A stretch of DNA of 64,000 nt from Phycomyces blakesleeanus NRRL 1555(-) (taxonomy: Eukaryota; Mucoromycota; Mucoromycetes; Mucorales; Phycomycetaceae): positions 1 through 64,000 of the forward strand of contig NW_017265187.1 in the NCBI RefSeq assembly GCF_001638985.1, given 5' to 3'. This document shows, piece by piece, positions 44,648 to 56,234 of the stretch. The notes beneath the pieces were generated by a model. That model worked only from the letters and a program-made list of their open reading frames with translations. It did no database searches and had not been told where the DNA came from. The translations under genes and the position numbers were made by a program. Within the stretch, counting starts at the first letter, position 1, and every line of letters begins with the position of its first letter.

Positions 44648-44720
44648 AGCCCAACGGGGGGGTCGAACCCCCAACCTTGAGATTAAGAGTCTCACGCTCT
44701 ACCGATTGAGCTAGCCGGGC
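44648..44720 (-). tRNA. tRNA-Lys (anticodon CTT)
   Basis: Cloverleaf: acceptor GCCCGGC with GTTGGGC, D-arm GCTC/GAGC, anticodon stem TGAGA/TCTCA with loop CTCTTAA (CTT), T-arm GGGGG-TTCGACC-CCCCC. Discriminator U73. No intron. LTR remains lie on its 3' side. Confidence 0.95.
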
Positions 44721-44749
44721 GTATTTGAATTGTCAAGTGTGTTGTAAAT

Positions 44750-44965
44750 AAGTGTGGCGTTGGCCAGTTTCTGGTGATGGATACCTGACGGTGGATTCCT
44801 TCAGTGGTTTAGTTCGGCGGTGAGCCATGATGGGTAGTACCAGACTCATGGACGTTGACGTCGACAGTGAGTCGACCAAGTGACATGTCTCGAGGGACAA
44901 GAGTGGTCCTCCCAGGTTTCTTGGGAAATCTTGCTCCCGATAACCCTATACCTAAACCCCCTCAA
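44750..44965. other. GC- and CpG-richer island upstream of tRNA-Lys
   Basis: About 50% G+C by eye, in strong contrast with the surrounding DNA, with intact CpG clusters (GACGTTGACGTCGAC, GTTCGGCGG) and box-C-like TGATG and box-D-like CTGA motifs that are not arranged convincingly. No open frame. It might be an undecayed non-coding RNA or a recent insertion. Unassigned. Confidence 0.35.
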
Positions 44966-45689
44966 TATAATCCGGTTCCTTAAAATTAGAATACCCATCT
45001 ATATTGTCACCTCAGAAACACCTGTCACCCACTAAAAACATTATACTTCTTTCCCCTAATTTTATACACTTCTTTATTGCCAGCATTTATTTACACTATC
45101 TTTTATTATATTTTATTAGATTCTATTATTATACTACTATTATATTTTTTACTTTACTTTACTACATCGTTATTATATTATTACTTTACTTCTATTCTAC
45201 CTCACTATATTTTTACTTTACTCTCTTTATAATTTTCTATTCTATTTCTACTATCAACACCAGTTACATGTAGTAAAAATTTTCACTTGACTTTCTTTTC
45301 TTTTCTTCAAATAATTATTTTAATCAAACATTTTTGTTTATAAAAGGAACAATCTTTTCAATCAAAAAAATAATCATTCTATCCTTAATCTTATTTATTT
45401 TTTGTCTGTTATTATCATTATTCTTCATTCATACACAGTGTCCTTGTTCTTTGGAGTGTTGTCTGTTGATCTTGATATATTTTATTTCTCTGTTTTCCCT
45501 TTTCTGTTTTTCTCAAACTTTGTTGTTGTCACAATTTCCATTTTTATCTTCTTCCTATTTTTTCTACCTGTCTGTCACCAATTCTTACCTGTCAAATTAC
45601 CCATTCTTTCCCATTCTTATTGTATTATCCTTCTTGTATTCGTAATTCACATTACATTTATTTGCCAAGTGATACTGTTACAATCCACA
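44966..45689. other. pyrimidine-rich low-complexity sequence
   Basis: T/C-rich with repeated TTTACT and TTATTAT phrases. The hydrophobic frames in it are compositional. No gene supported. Confidence 0.6.
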
Positions 45690-46010
45690 ACAAACAAACA
45701 CATCATGCATCAGAATTGACACAAGGTATAAAATCAATGGTCAAACATAAACAAACTTTTGGTAGTCCAGCAATGCAGTGGCATTGTAGAATTCTTTATA
45801 ATTCTAAAAAAATTATATTCTATAATCTTTTTTGATTTTTTAATGGCGGCCGAGACTGAATAGAAATCAAATTTCTTATTTTTAGAACAAAATACTAATA
45901 AGTACAATAAAAGAGCATCACTCTGTCAAAAAAAACTTCATGCAACCACACAGCTTATCTTATTTTCTTACTATATTTAACTGAATGAATCAACTTGGAA
46001 TTAATATTAA
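45690..46010 (+). repeat. dispersed repeat R1, copy 2
   Basis: Direct repeat of 35860-36185, sharing AATGGCGGCC/ACAGCGGCC context and the same terminal phrase GGAATTAATATTA. Non-coding. Confidence 0.7.
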
Positions 46011-46757
46011 GAGGTTTCATTATCTGTTCGGATTTGAATTTGGATTAGGATTTGGAATGCAGATGTTTAAATAGTGAAATAATTGGCTGAGAATAATCTG
46101 AATAGAATTAAAATATATAAATTTAATCTAAAGGAAAAAACTTTAGTATTCAAGTTTAGAATCACTCATTTTGATGTCTTAAAATACTTCAAACAAAAAA
46201 TTATTAATGTCTTTGCCTCTCTTATATTATTCTACTCTATATATCAATTTTTATAAAAAATACCCAATATAAGTAATAGAAAAGTTTTTCTCAAGTCGCT
46301 TAAAAAGTTGATTCTTTAAAAACTAATTGAATCCTAAATTCACAGTAAGAATAACGCATTAAACATTACTGTTGATATATCAGAAATCCTTATATATCTT
46401 ACATTATCTAGAAAGAGATATCTTAGAGAGCAATCTATAGTCTCTTGGTCACCCAGTACAATCAGATGGTTTTTGAATGATTCTGATAATAATAGATTTA
46501 GACAAGAGTTTAGAATAAACAAGAACTCTTTCTTTACCACTGCAAAAGACTGCAAATTTGACAATTTAATATAGTTTTATTAGCATTGTTAAATTTTCAA
46601 AAAAAATAAAAATTAAAAATTATATTTTATTTTTAGTTGTAATTTTAAATCTGTTTTTTTTAGCTGTAAAGTTATATCAGTATCACTTTCCCCTCTGCAT
46701 TTTATGTGTCTTTAATATCATTGTAAATTACACTCAAAAAAATATTTATATTAAAAG
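46011..46757. other. AT-rich sequence without recognised genes
   Basis: Contains a 74-codon minus-strand frame (46340-46564) with no recognisable motif. Nothing supported. Confidence 0.4.
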
Positions 46758-47287
46758 TGTTGTGGTGGTTGAAGTTAAAGAAGTTTAAGAAGAAGAATTA
46801 AAGATTTGAGATGAGAAACAAAGATTCATCAGAACTTGTATAATGTTTGTTTATTGAGAAAGATTTGATATCAAAATTTGACGAGATTTCTACACTGAAC
46901 TACTACTGCTATTTATATTATTTTGGATCAGGAAAATTATATGACTGGGGTCAGGTAATCGATCCTATCTGAGCCTTAATCAGAGTAATGTGATCTTGAG
47001 ATAATAAATATATGATTAATTATATAAATGTATGTAGTCCCAATGAAGTATTAACATCGAAAGTAAATGTGTTTATGAGTAATAATTATGCTTATAATAA
47101 TCCACTGATGTATCCCATATTATAGTGATATCATCATATGAAATATAATCACTATCATGCATGCTAAACCTGTGTATTAAATAATAAAGTAATTGGTAGA
47201 CACCTTTGACTGGAATAGCTGAGGCCTTATATTATTTCCTTCAGACTTATTCTCAATTACAGTAGTAGTCAATACTCATTTACAACA
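46758..47287 (+). repeat. solo LTR, family D, cutting T4
   Basis: A 530-bp repeat almost identical to 42289-42818. Flanks AAAAG and GAGAG do not match. The right edge truncates the T4 transposase frame and the rest of T4 is absent on the left, so this LTR marks a deletion or recombination junction. Confidence 0.9.
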
Positions 47288-49178
47288 GAGAGTCTTAGTA
47301 AGAAGTTCGAATTTGCTATTTCCAGAAAAAAGCACTGTCATAACGTTTGAGAGAACTTGCATCAGCTGTTTATAGTCACACCCAACAAAAGAACCATTAT
47401 GATGAAGCTGGTTTCTGAATTTTCTGCTATAATTCTTGCAGACTCTGTAAGAACTCAGAGCTGACTCAAGCCTTGCCATTTCTGCTGTTGACATTTTCGA
47501 GAACTTAAGGAGGTAATTGACCAGATACTGTGATAAGCCAAGTAGGATGATGTGAAGAATTTCAATGGGCATATCTTTTGTTGCATCAAATGCTTCAAGT
47601 CTAAGAAATTCTTTGCTGCCGTTCTTGCTATAGTTTAGGTCACACCCATGCTTATACAATTCTGAATCTGTATTGGCAGTGACAAAAGCATTTAAGAATT
47701 CCTTTGTTCTTTTTTCAGCACTATTATGGTCGACTGGAAGATAAGGTATCTCTGACGTGTTGTCTTTTTGAGTGCTTTGGGGTGTTTCTAAATGGCATTT
47801 CCTGCAGAAATGCTTTCCTGATGTTTCACTGTGCATAGCAAGTTGCAATTGCCAAGGATTATCACCCATGAACAATAACAGAGGAGCAACAACCAGAACA
47901 TCTTCACCATAATCTTTGGAGTACATCACAATTCCTTTCTCCAATTCCACAAAATTATCAACAATCGGGGGCAGCATCTCAACAGCATTCAGCACATGAT
48001 TTGAGGTGGAAATCAATATTGCATTCTCTCAATTATTTCTCACCTCAAGAGGCATCGCGACAAAATACATGAGATAGCTGTTGTATTTGTTGTATTGCTT
48101 TGAAGAGTTTCCGGAAGTGTTGTCAGAATACAAATTCAGTGGGCAAATAACTACCTTCATTAACCCGCCTCTGGGAAGTCTTATCTTGAATCTTTTAACA
48201 AAGAACGTGTTGAGTCACAATTGAGACTGAATACCAACAAGAGTGTCATAAAAAATCTCAGAAGGGCAGGACGAAACAGATAAACCACATCCAAGAAAAA
48301 GATTGCTGTCTTTTTGAACAATAGACAAAATTTTACTAACTCTAATAGTATACTTAAGGAGAGAGACAGCAAAATTTGTGAATCCACCAAACAACCAGAA
48401 GTAAGCATCATCACAATAACTTGGCAGAATACTATGACCACCATACACTTGGAAGATATTGGCATATGTAGATTGATTTTCTGTATAAAACTTCTCTAAG
48501 AGAAACCAATTTGACTACCCTTGTACTTTAACAATACTACCTACCCAATAATCCAAACCTTCAGATGTAATCATTGGGTTTTGGAATATGGGATTTTCCT
48601 TTCACTTGGTGCCTTGGTTGAGATTCAACCATTGACTTTCAGTGAAATCAGAAAGTGATGACATCTGTGCCGTTTTCCTGGACATGCCAGAGTATGCCTG
48701 AGATATTCAGATGGTTTGTTGATCAAAAATCCATGGCATTGGTCTTTTTAATTTACAGTAATACATGTTGTTGTTAGAAATATCTGGATCTCATTCTTCT
48801 TTTCCAAGTAATAATCTATCACTGCGTCAGACTTTGAAAAATCTAATTTCTCTTCAGCTTTCTCACGAGCCTTCAAAACTTCTCCATAGCAAACATGATT
48901 TTCTTGATAGATCTTTCAGAAGAAAGATTCTCATTGCCATAGAACAAGACATGTAAGATAAACACTGCCTTGGATTTTAAAGGACTTATATATCCAGAAA
49001 AACTCTCAGCATTGTTCTCTTGATGGTAGAACGTTTGTGTGTTGCTATATATATCCAAATAGGCATTCATGATCACAGCTATAGGGTTAGTGCCTATAAA
49101 AGCTGCATTTGTTTCAGTATCATGGCCCAGGACATCACTTTCAATGTCAAATTCTGTGCTTTCTCCATCACTTGACAT
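47288..49178 (-). pseudogene. T4: Tnp2-like transposase remnant
   Basis: Homologous to T5. The frame 47276-48448 contains TGA at 48215-48217 and 48029-48031; the latter sits at an Arg in T5 (RNRRKN versus RNN-stop-EN). It carries CRKCHLETPQ and MPIEILHIILLGLSQYL, which aligns with the VEILHTVALGVCKYL motif of T5. Upstream, 48873-49178 encodes an acidic N-terminal part, and the region between is frameshifted. The C-terminus is cut by the LTR at 47287. Confidence 0.75.
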
Positions 49179-50737
49179 GACTTTTTCATAATTACAAAAG
49201 TACTAGTCAAGCAAGTCATCACAAGGTTGGTCACTATAAATAATTAAATAAGTAATAAGCATTTATATTTTACAGTATTAACTAAGAAATCTCACTTTAG
49301 TATATCATCTGCACTATCATCAGAAGTACATATGGTATTTCAGATATGGAACAATAGAAAAATAATAAATTTGATAATAGAGACGTATAGAAATACTTTG
49401 AGACTGTGTAATAATCTAAATAAAAGAAGAGACTTGGAAAGTACAGTGAAACTTCTTTTATTATGAAAATTGAGAGAGGATCAAAACATTGTGATCTTTT
49501 GCTCCCTTTATATACATTTTAATCTAAGGACTGTCTTATTTGTTTCAATAATTTAATTGTGTGCCTTCGGGTCCAGTCACACTCTTTTTTATAACATTGA
49601 TATTCCGCCTACTCAGAAGTACCTGTGGACTTCACAGACTGTATATAAGTTGTCCTTTATTCATAAATAAAAAGTATCCCTTTTTATAAGAAAACACAAT
49701 CTGCTCTTGTCATTTCATCTTAATTTCTTAAGGTTTTCTTCCTTTACTATATTTGATTATTAGAGTGTATCACACCAAAAGAAATCAGGGTCCAAATTTG
49801 GACAGGTTTTAAGCATTGTTTTGTTGGCGTTTTCTGGGAGCAATATAATTGCCTTATATAAAATACAATAATTTCACTACAGAGCGTGTTTTGAACTTCA
49901 TTTTTTAAAACAAATTGGAAATAATGAGTTTTGAAATGCAGCAATTTTATTCAGAAAAAATATTGGGGGGGGGGATTCAACTTTTACTAGGGTGGGAATC
50001 AGGCTAGGCTAGGTTACTGCTACTAGGACACCTTGGACTGATGCTTAGATTTCACTTGATCTTTGCTTTATGCCCACCCAGAATTTACCTGACTACTGAA
50101 GCTACCTAGATTCCATTGAGGCTCACTGACATAATATATGGAAAAGCAAATGATAGTGTGAAGAGACAAAGATGCTGGCAAGCTATCTGTATAAATACAA
50201 ATAGAGATATTCATAGCTAACATAGAAAAATGACAAGAGTTAGGAGCTGTATTTACACTTATAATCAAATAATAAAATATCTTAACTATGAATAAAGAGC
50301 TATGCTATTTGATGTAGCTTTACTTATCTGAAATGTAAGCTATGTGTTAGTATGAAGTGTTTTGACTTGGAGCAGTTTGTTTATTTTTGTAAAGCTTACC
50401 TCACAATGGCAAGTACTTGATTAAAAGACTTTTGATTATTTAACATGTAGAAAAAGTAACATACAGTTTGATTTACTTACCTAAACTGATTATGAGCATG
50501 ATTTGAGAATTCTATATAAGAGTAAAGTATTAATCATTGGCCATTACAAGTTCTGTTTGATGAGTAAAAATAAAGAAGGAAAAAAATTAACTTATAAAAA
50601 AGAAAACAAAGAAAAAATAAAGAAAAAAAAATACTAAGTGAAATTTAAGACTCAGAAGGGTATTTAAGTTTGCATTAGTTTCATTATTGTCAGGCACCTT
50701 TCTTTACTTCCTTTCATTTAATTAATCTTACTTTATA
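49179..50737. other. AT-rich sequence without recognised genes
   Basis: Includes an 11-base G run near 49963-49973 and short spurious frames. It may contain the divergent 5' flanks of T4 and T5, which face away from each other. No gene supported. Confidence 0.45.
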
Positions 50738-53700
50738 ATGGGCAAAGAATAACTGAAATACAGCAAAAATTTGAGCAAAATTAAGCTCACAAGCCATTCT
50801 TTCACCTGCCATTTGTGCTCGCAAGAGTGCAGCACATCGTATAACCTTCAGCAACACGTTCAGACACATGACATAGCAACCTCTTTGGACTCTTTGACTG
50901 AAAATGCACCCAGCCTTAACATTAGAAGCATTCCTAATTCTGAGAGGGAATTTAATGTAGTCGAAGATAATTAAAAAGCATTGTTTCAAGCTGATATTTC
51001 GACCATGATTGAAGAAGAACAAGAAGAAGCCATGGGAGAGAATATCTCTTCTCTTAGAGAAAGAATATTCAACATGGCATCATCGACAATTAACAGTAAC
51101 AAGAAATCAGATCTCCCTACCCTGGCTTTTGAAGATTGTCAATCCCTTTTAGATTTTTCTGCTGCTTCAGATGAATGGAATCGAAGCATGCCCCCCTTCT
51201 TCCCTTTTCAAAATCTTCAGACCTTGGTTTTGCAAGTGTTTGTTGACAGCAACGACAGCATGATCTCAGTGTCGATGCTTACAAAGGTCATGTATACCAT
51301 CAATTTGTTGTTTGAGTTGAAGAAAAGAGCAGATTTTAAACTGCCAAAAGTCGAAACTCTGTTGAATTATCAGTATAACAAGTTCAACAAGGTCCCTCTG
51401 TCCCCTACCACCGTCAAGAAAGTGACTATCAAAGCTACTTCGAATTTGGGTTCAGGAATCACCAGTCAAGTGAAAACCATAGACTGCCATTTCAACTTAC
51501 CTTCGGATCACTTGCGTCTTCTCTTGGCAAACCCCAAAAAGGCCTTTTATCTTTCAGCCCTCCCAGACTACACCGAAAATCAGTGTCTTTCTGTCCAGCA
51601 AGGAGAAAAATGGAGAAGAAATCCTTTGTTTCAACATCAATTTGTTCAAACAAATGGCAAAGACTTTTGGATTGGAGATGTTGCCGTGTTACATAGTGGG
51701 CAATCTATTCTAGTTGAAAGGTTCTACATGAAAGACATGCTTGCTCTCTTTGACAGATATCTTGTTGAACAAGGCTCTGACAGTGAAGGCCATGCTTTAC
51801 ATAAAGTACAAAGCTCTCCTGTCACATACGAAATCAAGTATCTGGTTTCTGCTTGGCTCCCTTCAATGTTCTATAGTTACCCCAAGAACTGGTCTTCCTC
51901 TGGTGAGACATCCTTGAATCCAACGCACCATGAACTGTTTTTCAAGAGTCATCCTATAAAAAAGCCAATATTCAATAGTGCCAACCAGTTCATTTGATTT
52001 CAGAAGGCCATCATCACTCCACTTGCTATCTTTTCTGATGATACTTCTAAGAACCTTACGAAAACGCATGGAATGTACAACAGTGTGCTGGTCAACTTCC
52101 CTGCGATGTCATACAGCATGAGAAACAGACGCAAGAACAATTTCTTTGTCACAGCCGTTTCCCAGCAAGCCGGATTCAAGTCGACCCATCTGATGCCCGT
52201 TCTAGCCACAGATCTAAAGACACTAGAAAATGGTGTTGATATGTACTCATTGACATATGATGAGACTGTCACTGTATGTGCTCCCTTGCTCTTTATCGCA
52301 GCCGATAATGCCCGACATGCTGAACTTGTTGGCTTGAAGCATTTGACGTCGAATTTCCTGTGTAGAAGATGCTACTATCGAAACCTGTCCAGATTTGGCT
52401 TTGATGACTTCGATTCTGAGTATTTGGTTTGCGACTGCCAGCACAGAACGAAAGAACATTATAAGATTGCAGCCACTGATCCAACTTGTAAAGAGAAGGC
52501 AATTCCTGGTATATTACCAAATGCTAATAATCTCTATCTGAAAATGGAAAAGCCTATCAATAAGGCACTTATCCTTGCTGATCTTGGATATAGTCATACT
52601 GGTACTGACAACCTACTGTGTTTGCAGTCCTTTAATCCTGCTCTTGATACACCTGTAGAGATTTTGCATACTGTGGCTCTTGGAGTTTGCAAATATCTTC
52701 TTAATCATCTGTTCAAGGAAGTTTTAAAGGGCAACACTGCTTCACAAGTAAAGTTATCTGATTTGCTGGAGCAAGAAAAAGGGTCTAGGGACTTCACAAG
52801 AACTTTCAGAAAGAAGCTTAGACATAGTGGGTCTTACCTTGGCAAGGAGTTCAAGATTCTGGCGCAAGTCTTGCCACCTATTCTTAACACTGAATTCACC
52901 AACAACACTGAAGTTAGTATGATTGCTAAGCCCTTCATGGAACTTGGCATTCTATTTTCTCTTTTATTCGTTTGAGAGGTCGATTCTGATTTTGATCAAT
53001 ATCTCAACAATGTTAATAATACTGCTCGTCGTCTTGTCAAGTCTTTGTATGAATATGATATATATGCCAACACCAAGTTCAGCTTGACTCTGAAGACGCA
53101 CCTTCTGCTGCACTTGAAAGAAGACATCAAGAGGTTTGGTTGTGCTCTCCACTTTGAGACCGAAAAGGGTGAACAATTCAACAAGTTCATCCGGACTCAT
53201 TTGGTGTACTCAAACCGTTGTGCTGATAACAGGGATCTTGCCCTTAAGTTTGGAAAGCAGGACATGCTCAGACACATTGCCAGTGGAAGCTCATGGATTG
53301 ACAAATCTACAGGTACTCAAGTAAAAGGTGGATCTGGTATCTTTGCCTTTCTTCATGATCAAGAAAACAAATTTTCTGACAATTTCTTTGGCAAACACCA
53401 GGAATTCGTGAATAACAATCACGTGAAAACAAAGATAGTTGCTGGTGTCTCTGTTGCATTTTCTTACAGTAATAATGCTAACAGGATGTTCGTTGGAAGG
53501 GCGGTGGAAAGTAATAGTATTTTGCGCATTCAGCATTACCAGCTCTTCTCGCCTAACCTGAACTTGGCAACAGTCAGATGCCAGCCCATTGAACATTACT
53601 GCAATTTGGAAGACGTTAAAATTGAATGCATGCTACATCTGACTTCAGGTGAGCATCTTTCTTGCATCAACCTTCTCAAGTTTGGATCTTATCACTTCTT

Positions 53701-53740
53701 TTGCAAGAATTACTTCCATTTTTTTGCTTTGAATGAATAA
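50738..53740 (+). pseudogene. T5: large intronless Tnp2-like transposase with C2H2 finger (four nonsense codons)
   Basis: One continuous frame of 1001 codons from the ATG at 50738 to TAA at 53740, broken only by TAA 50750-50752, TAA 50972-50974, TGA 51995-51997 and TGA 52973-52975. The N-terminus has a C2H2 finger (CHLCSQECSTSYNLQQHVQTH shortened to its Cys and His). The middle has DFWIGDVAVLHSGQS and MLALFDRYL. A Cys-rich loop CRRCYYRN and the motif DTPVEILHTVALGVCKYLL follow, and the C-terminal part has LKTHLLLHLKEDIKRFG. The His-Gly-Lys spacing matches Tnp2 family motifs in T1 and T2, so I place it among CMC-type DDE transposases; the exact family is uncertain. Without the stops it would be near full length. 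Confidence 0.75.
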
Positions 53741-54426
53741 ACTTCTTATTTCTTCGCCCCCCATTTTTTTTTTCAATTGCTTTTTAATTTCAGTTTGGGC
53801 TATTAAGTATTTCTATTGGGTGCTTCTCAAAAAGTAACAATGAGTTTCGATTTTAGAAGTACTGACCCTTCAAAATAATTTTTTTTTGAGATTTTTCTAA
53901 AAAAAGAAATAGTTTTCAGCCTAAATTAACTTTTATAGATAAAAAACCCTTATTTTAGGCTCAGAGACCCAAAATTACAATTTTTATACAAGAATTTCTC
54001 TTGGTATGATTTACTGCTTAACTAGTGTTGGTGTTACAATTATGACATCAAGTCATAAATCATACTTCTTTAGCTCTTAGCTATTCTTTTCTCTTTTATA
54101 CTAGAGCTTTAGAACTTCCTACTAAATTAGCTCCATATCAATCTGACACAGTTTACCTGGAAGTATGATATAATTATCTTAACAATCTTTAAGATATTAT
54201 CTACAGTACTAACTGTAATAATTAGTGGTCTGATTACTTAATAGTTTATATATATTTTATACTGACAAGATGATAGCTACTAAGCTATCCCAATATAAAT
54301 ATGCTCTTATATGTGATAAACCCAACATCCGAGTGTCTGGATTACCACAGTTCTCATTGGAGCAGGCAACTCATTGCCAATAAAGCACATGGTGTGAAGT
54401 TTAGATACACCCTCAGATATACAGGG
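53741..54426. other. AT-rich sequence without recognised genes
   Basis: Poly-T and A-rich, no supported frame. Separates T5 from the T2-like fragment. Confidence 0.5.
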
Positions 54427-55479
54427 TCAGCACCCAAAGAAGGAGTTATGATGGGCCAGTTTCATCAAGTCTGACACAGCTGGATTATTGCCAGTTGCCA
54501 TGACAAAATGAACTTTGACACTCACTTGCCCAGAATTTGTCTGAACTCTCAGACCAGAAGTTTGCAACATATGCAAATCTTCTACTATTGGTTCCAAAAA
54601 GGATGCAATATTCTTTGGGTGTTCAGGTCCAAGAATTATCGCCAGCTGCATCATGTTGTCTCTCTCATATCTAAGCATATTTAGTTAGCAATTTTATACA
54701 GGCGTCTTATATTATACATGTTTTTTGATCAATGTTGAGATTGATAACGTGGATAACAATTGCAGATATTTTTGAGTTGTTGAAAGGGTTAAATTGATCA
54801 ATGAACATTGTAACCAAAATATCATTCTGACTAACAACACCACTCTGAACCAAACAGCAGACAGCATTACTGTCAAGGATATCAGATCTTGTAGTACTAA
54901 CATTATGTGAAAGACAGTTTGTGCCATATTTCATCTTGGTGTGTTCCTGGGCATTACTGAGCTTGAATCTCAATTGCTCAGAGAGAAGCACAACCTGGAA
55001 GGTCTGCACAGAAATTAAAGTGCCTCTCTTGTGTTGGAATCATCAGCTATTACAATGAGGGCACCGCTCTTCCTCATCTGCATGCTGTTCAGCTTCTATG
55101 GCTTCAAAGCAGATACAACATTTTTTACACATGTCATGTGTGACAGGACGGACAGTATATTCTTGTCTTAGAAGTATGTCCATCTTGTAGTAAGACATCA
55201 GTGAATTGGCAGCAGCTAAGATAGTAGTAAGTTTACATGCTATAATTAATTGATATTGACTATATATTTACACAATTCACATTCTGCCATATACTTATTC
55301 ATCATTTTCACACACTTGTCAAAAACATTATGAGACACATTGTTCTCAACAAACATGAAGAACAACTCCAGGCTAGCTGCCTCTGCCCCATTCATGAGCT
55401 CGTAATGAGAAACTCTAGGAGCCTCATCCAGTTTGCTTTCATCACTTTCATCGCTTTCATACTGGCTTGGGAAATCCAC
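54427..55479 (-). pseudogene. T2-like Tnp2 transposase fragment
   Basis: Minus-strand pieces in order: an acidic N-terminal exon (55246-55479, YESDESDES, ELFFMFVENNV), a Cys-rich block at about 55030-55200 (CKKCCICFEAIE, CPHCNS followed by TGA), a segment ending VIHVINLNID (about 54730-55009), and 54427-54678 (MMQLAIILGPEHPKNIASF, VHFVMATGNNPAVSDLM). These align with exons 2-4 of T2 and with T3. The C-terminal half, including the HxxxxGxxK motif, is missing. Confidence 0.72.
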
Positions 55480-56234
55480 ATGATTTACAGTGTTATGAAC
55501 ATGAAAGTAACCATGACCAGATTCTTATGTATATATATTTGCGTGTGGTTATTATTGTTTTTTTTTTCAGAAATTAAAGAGACTAGTTTAGTGGTTTCTT
55601 CTTTTCCCTACCAAGTGGAGTCTTGATGTCTGTAGGCACGTCTTGGCCAAATTCAACATCTATCACTACGCTAAAAAATAGGAGTTTTAGAGGTGGTTTC
55701 ACAGGTGGTTCCGGAGGGGAAGCCAGGGCGCGTTTTGTGTCCTCCCCCTTTTTTCCAACCCTGAGTTTATGTGCATTTTAATACATCTCCGCTTACCAGT
55801 AGTTTTAAGATTCTATTAATATATTGATAACCTTTTCTTTTGCTAATATTTGTCTTTCAATTGGACAAAACTTCTTTAAATATAGTTGAAATATTATATG
55901 CCATTGGTTACTACTAATTCATTATTCTTTTAATTTAGATTCTTTTAAATATTTCTTGCTTAATCATTGTTTTTATTGGATAAGACATAATTGCACTGTA
56001 GTGTATTTTATAAAAATACATTTTTATTGGTTTCTCAAATGGATATATTTTTTATTTATCGTTTTTATTGGTTATTACACTACACAATTACATTTTATAT
56101 ATCACTTTTATTGGATGTTATGATAGACATTACATTTTATACATCATTTTTATTGGTTATAAACAGTCAAATACATCATATACTTCCAATATTAAATATA
56201 CTACTTTACACTGCAGTGGATAGTTACTTACAAT
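55480..56234. other. AT-rich sequence; one short GC-rich patch
   Basis: A patch at about 55690-55765 (GGTGGTTCCGGAGGGGAAGC, GGGCGCG) stands out from AT-rich surroundings and resembles a transposon terminus, but no partner repeat was found. Confidence 0.35.

Noticed and set aside
44750..44965. Box C/D snoRNA
   Set aside because: TGATG and CTGA motifs are present but not paired with terminal stems or a plausible guide; kept only as an unassigned island.
45004..45719. Frames resembling multi-pass membrane proteins
   Set aside because: T/C-rich low-complexity DNA gives Leu/Phe/Ser codons in all frames; no other gene evidence.
48500..48870. Run of several in-frame TGA codons in T4 as further evidence of CGA decay
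   Set aside because: Comparison with T5 shows that the reading frame changes within this stretch, so some of those stops are in wrong frames and were not counted.
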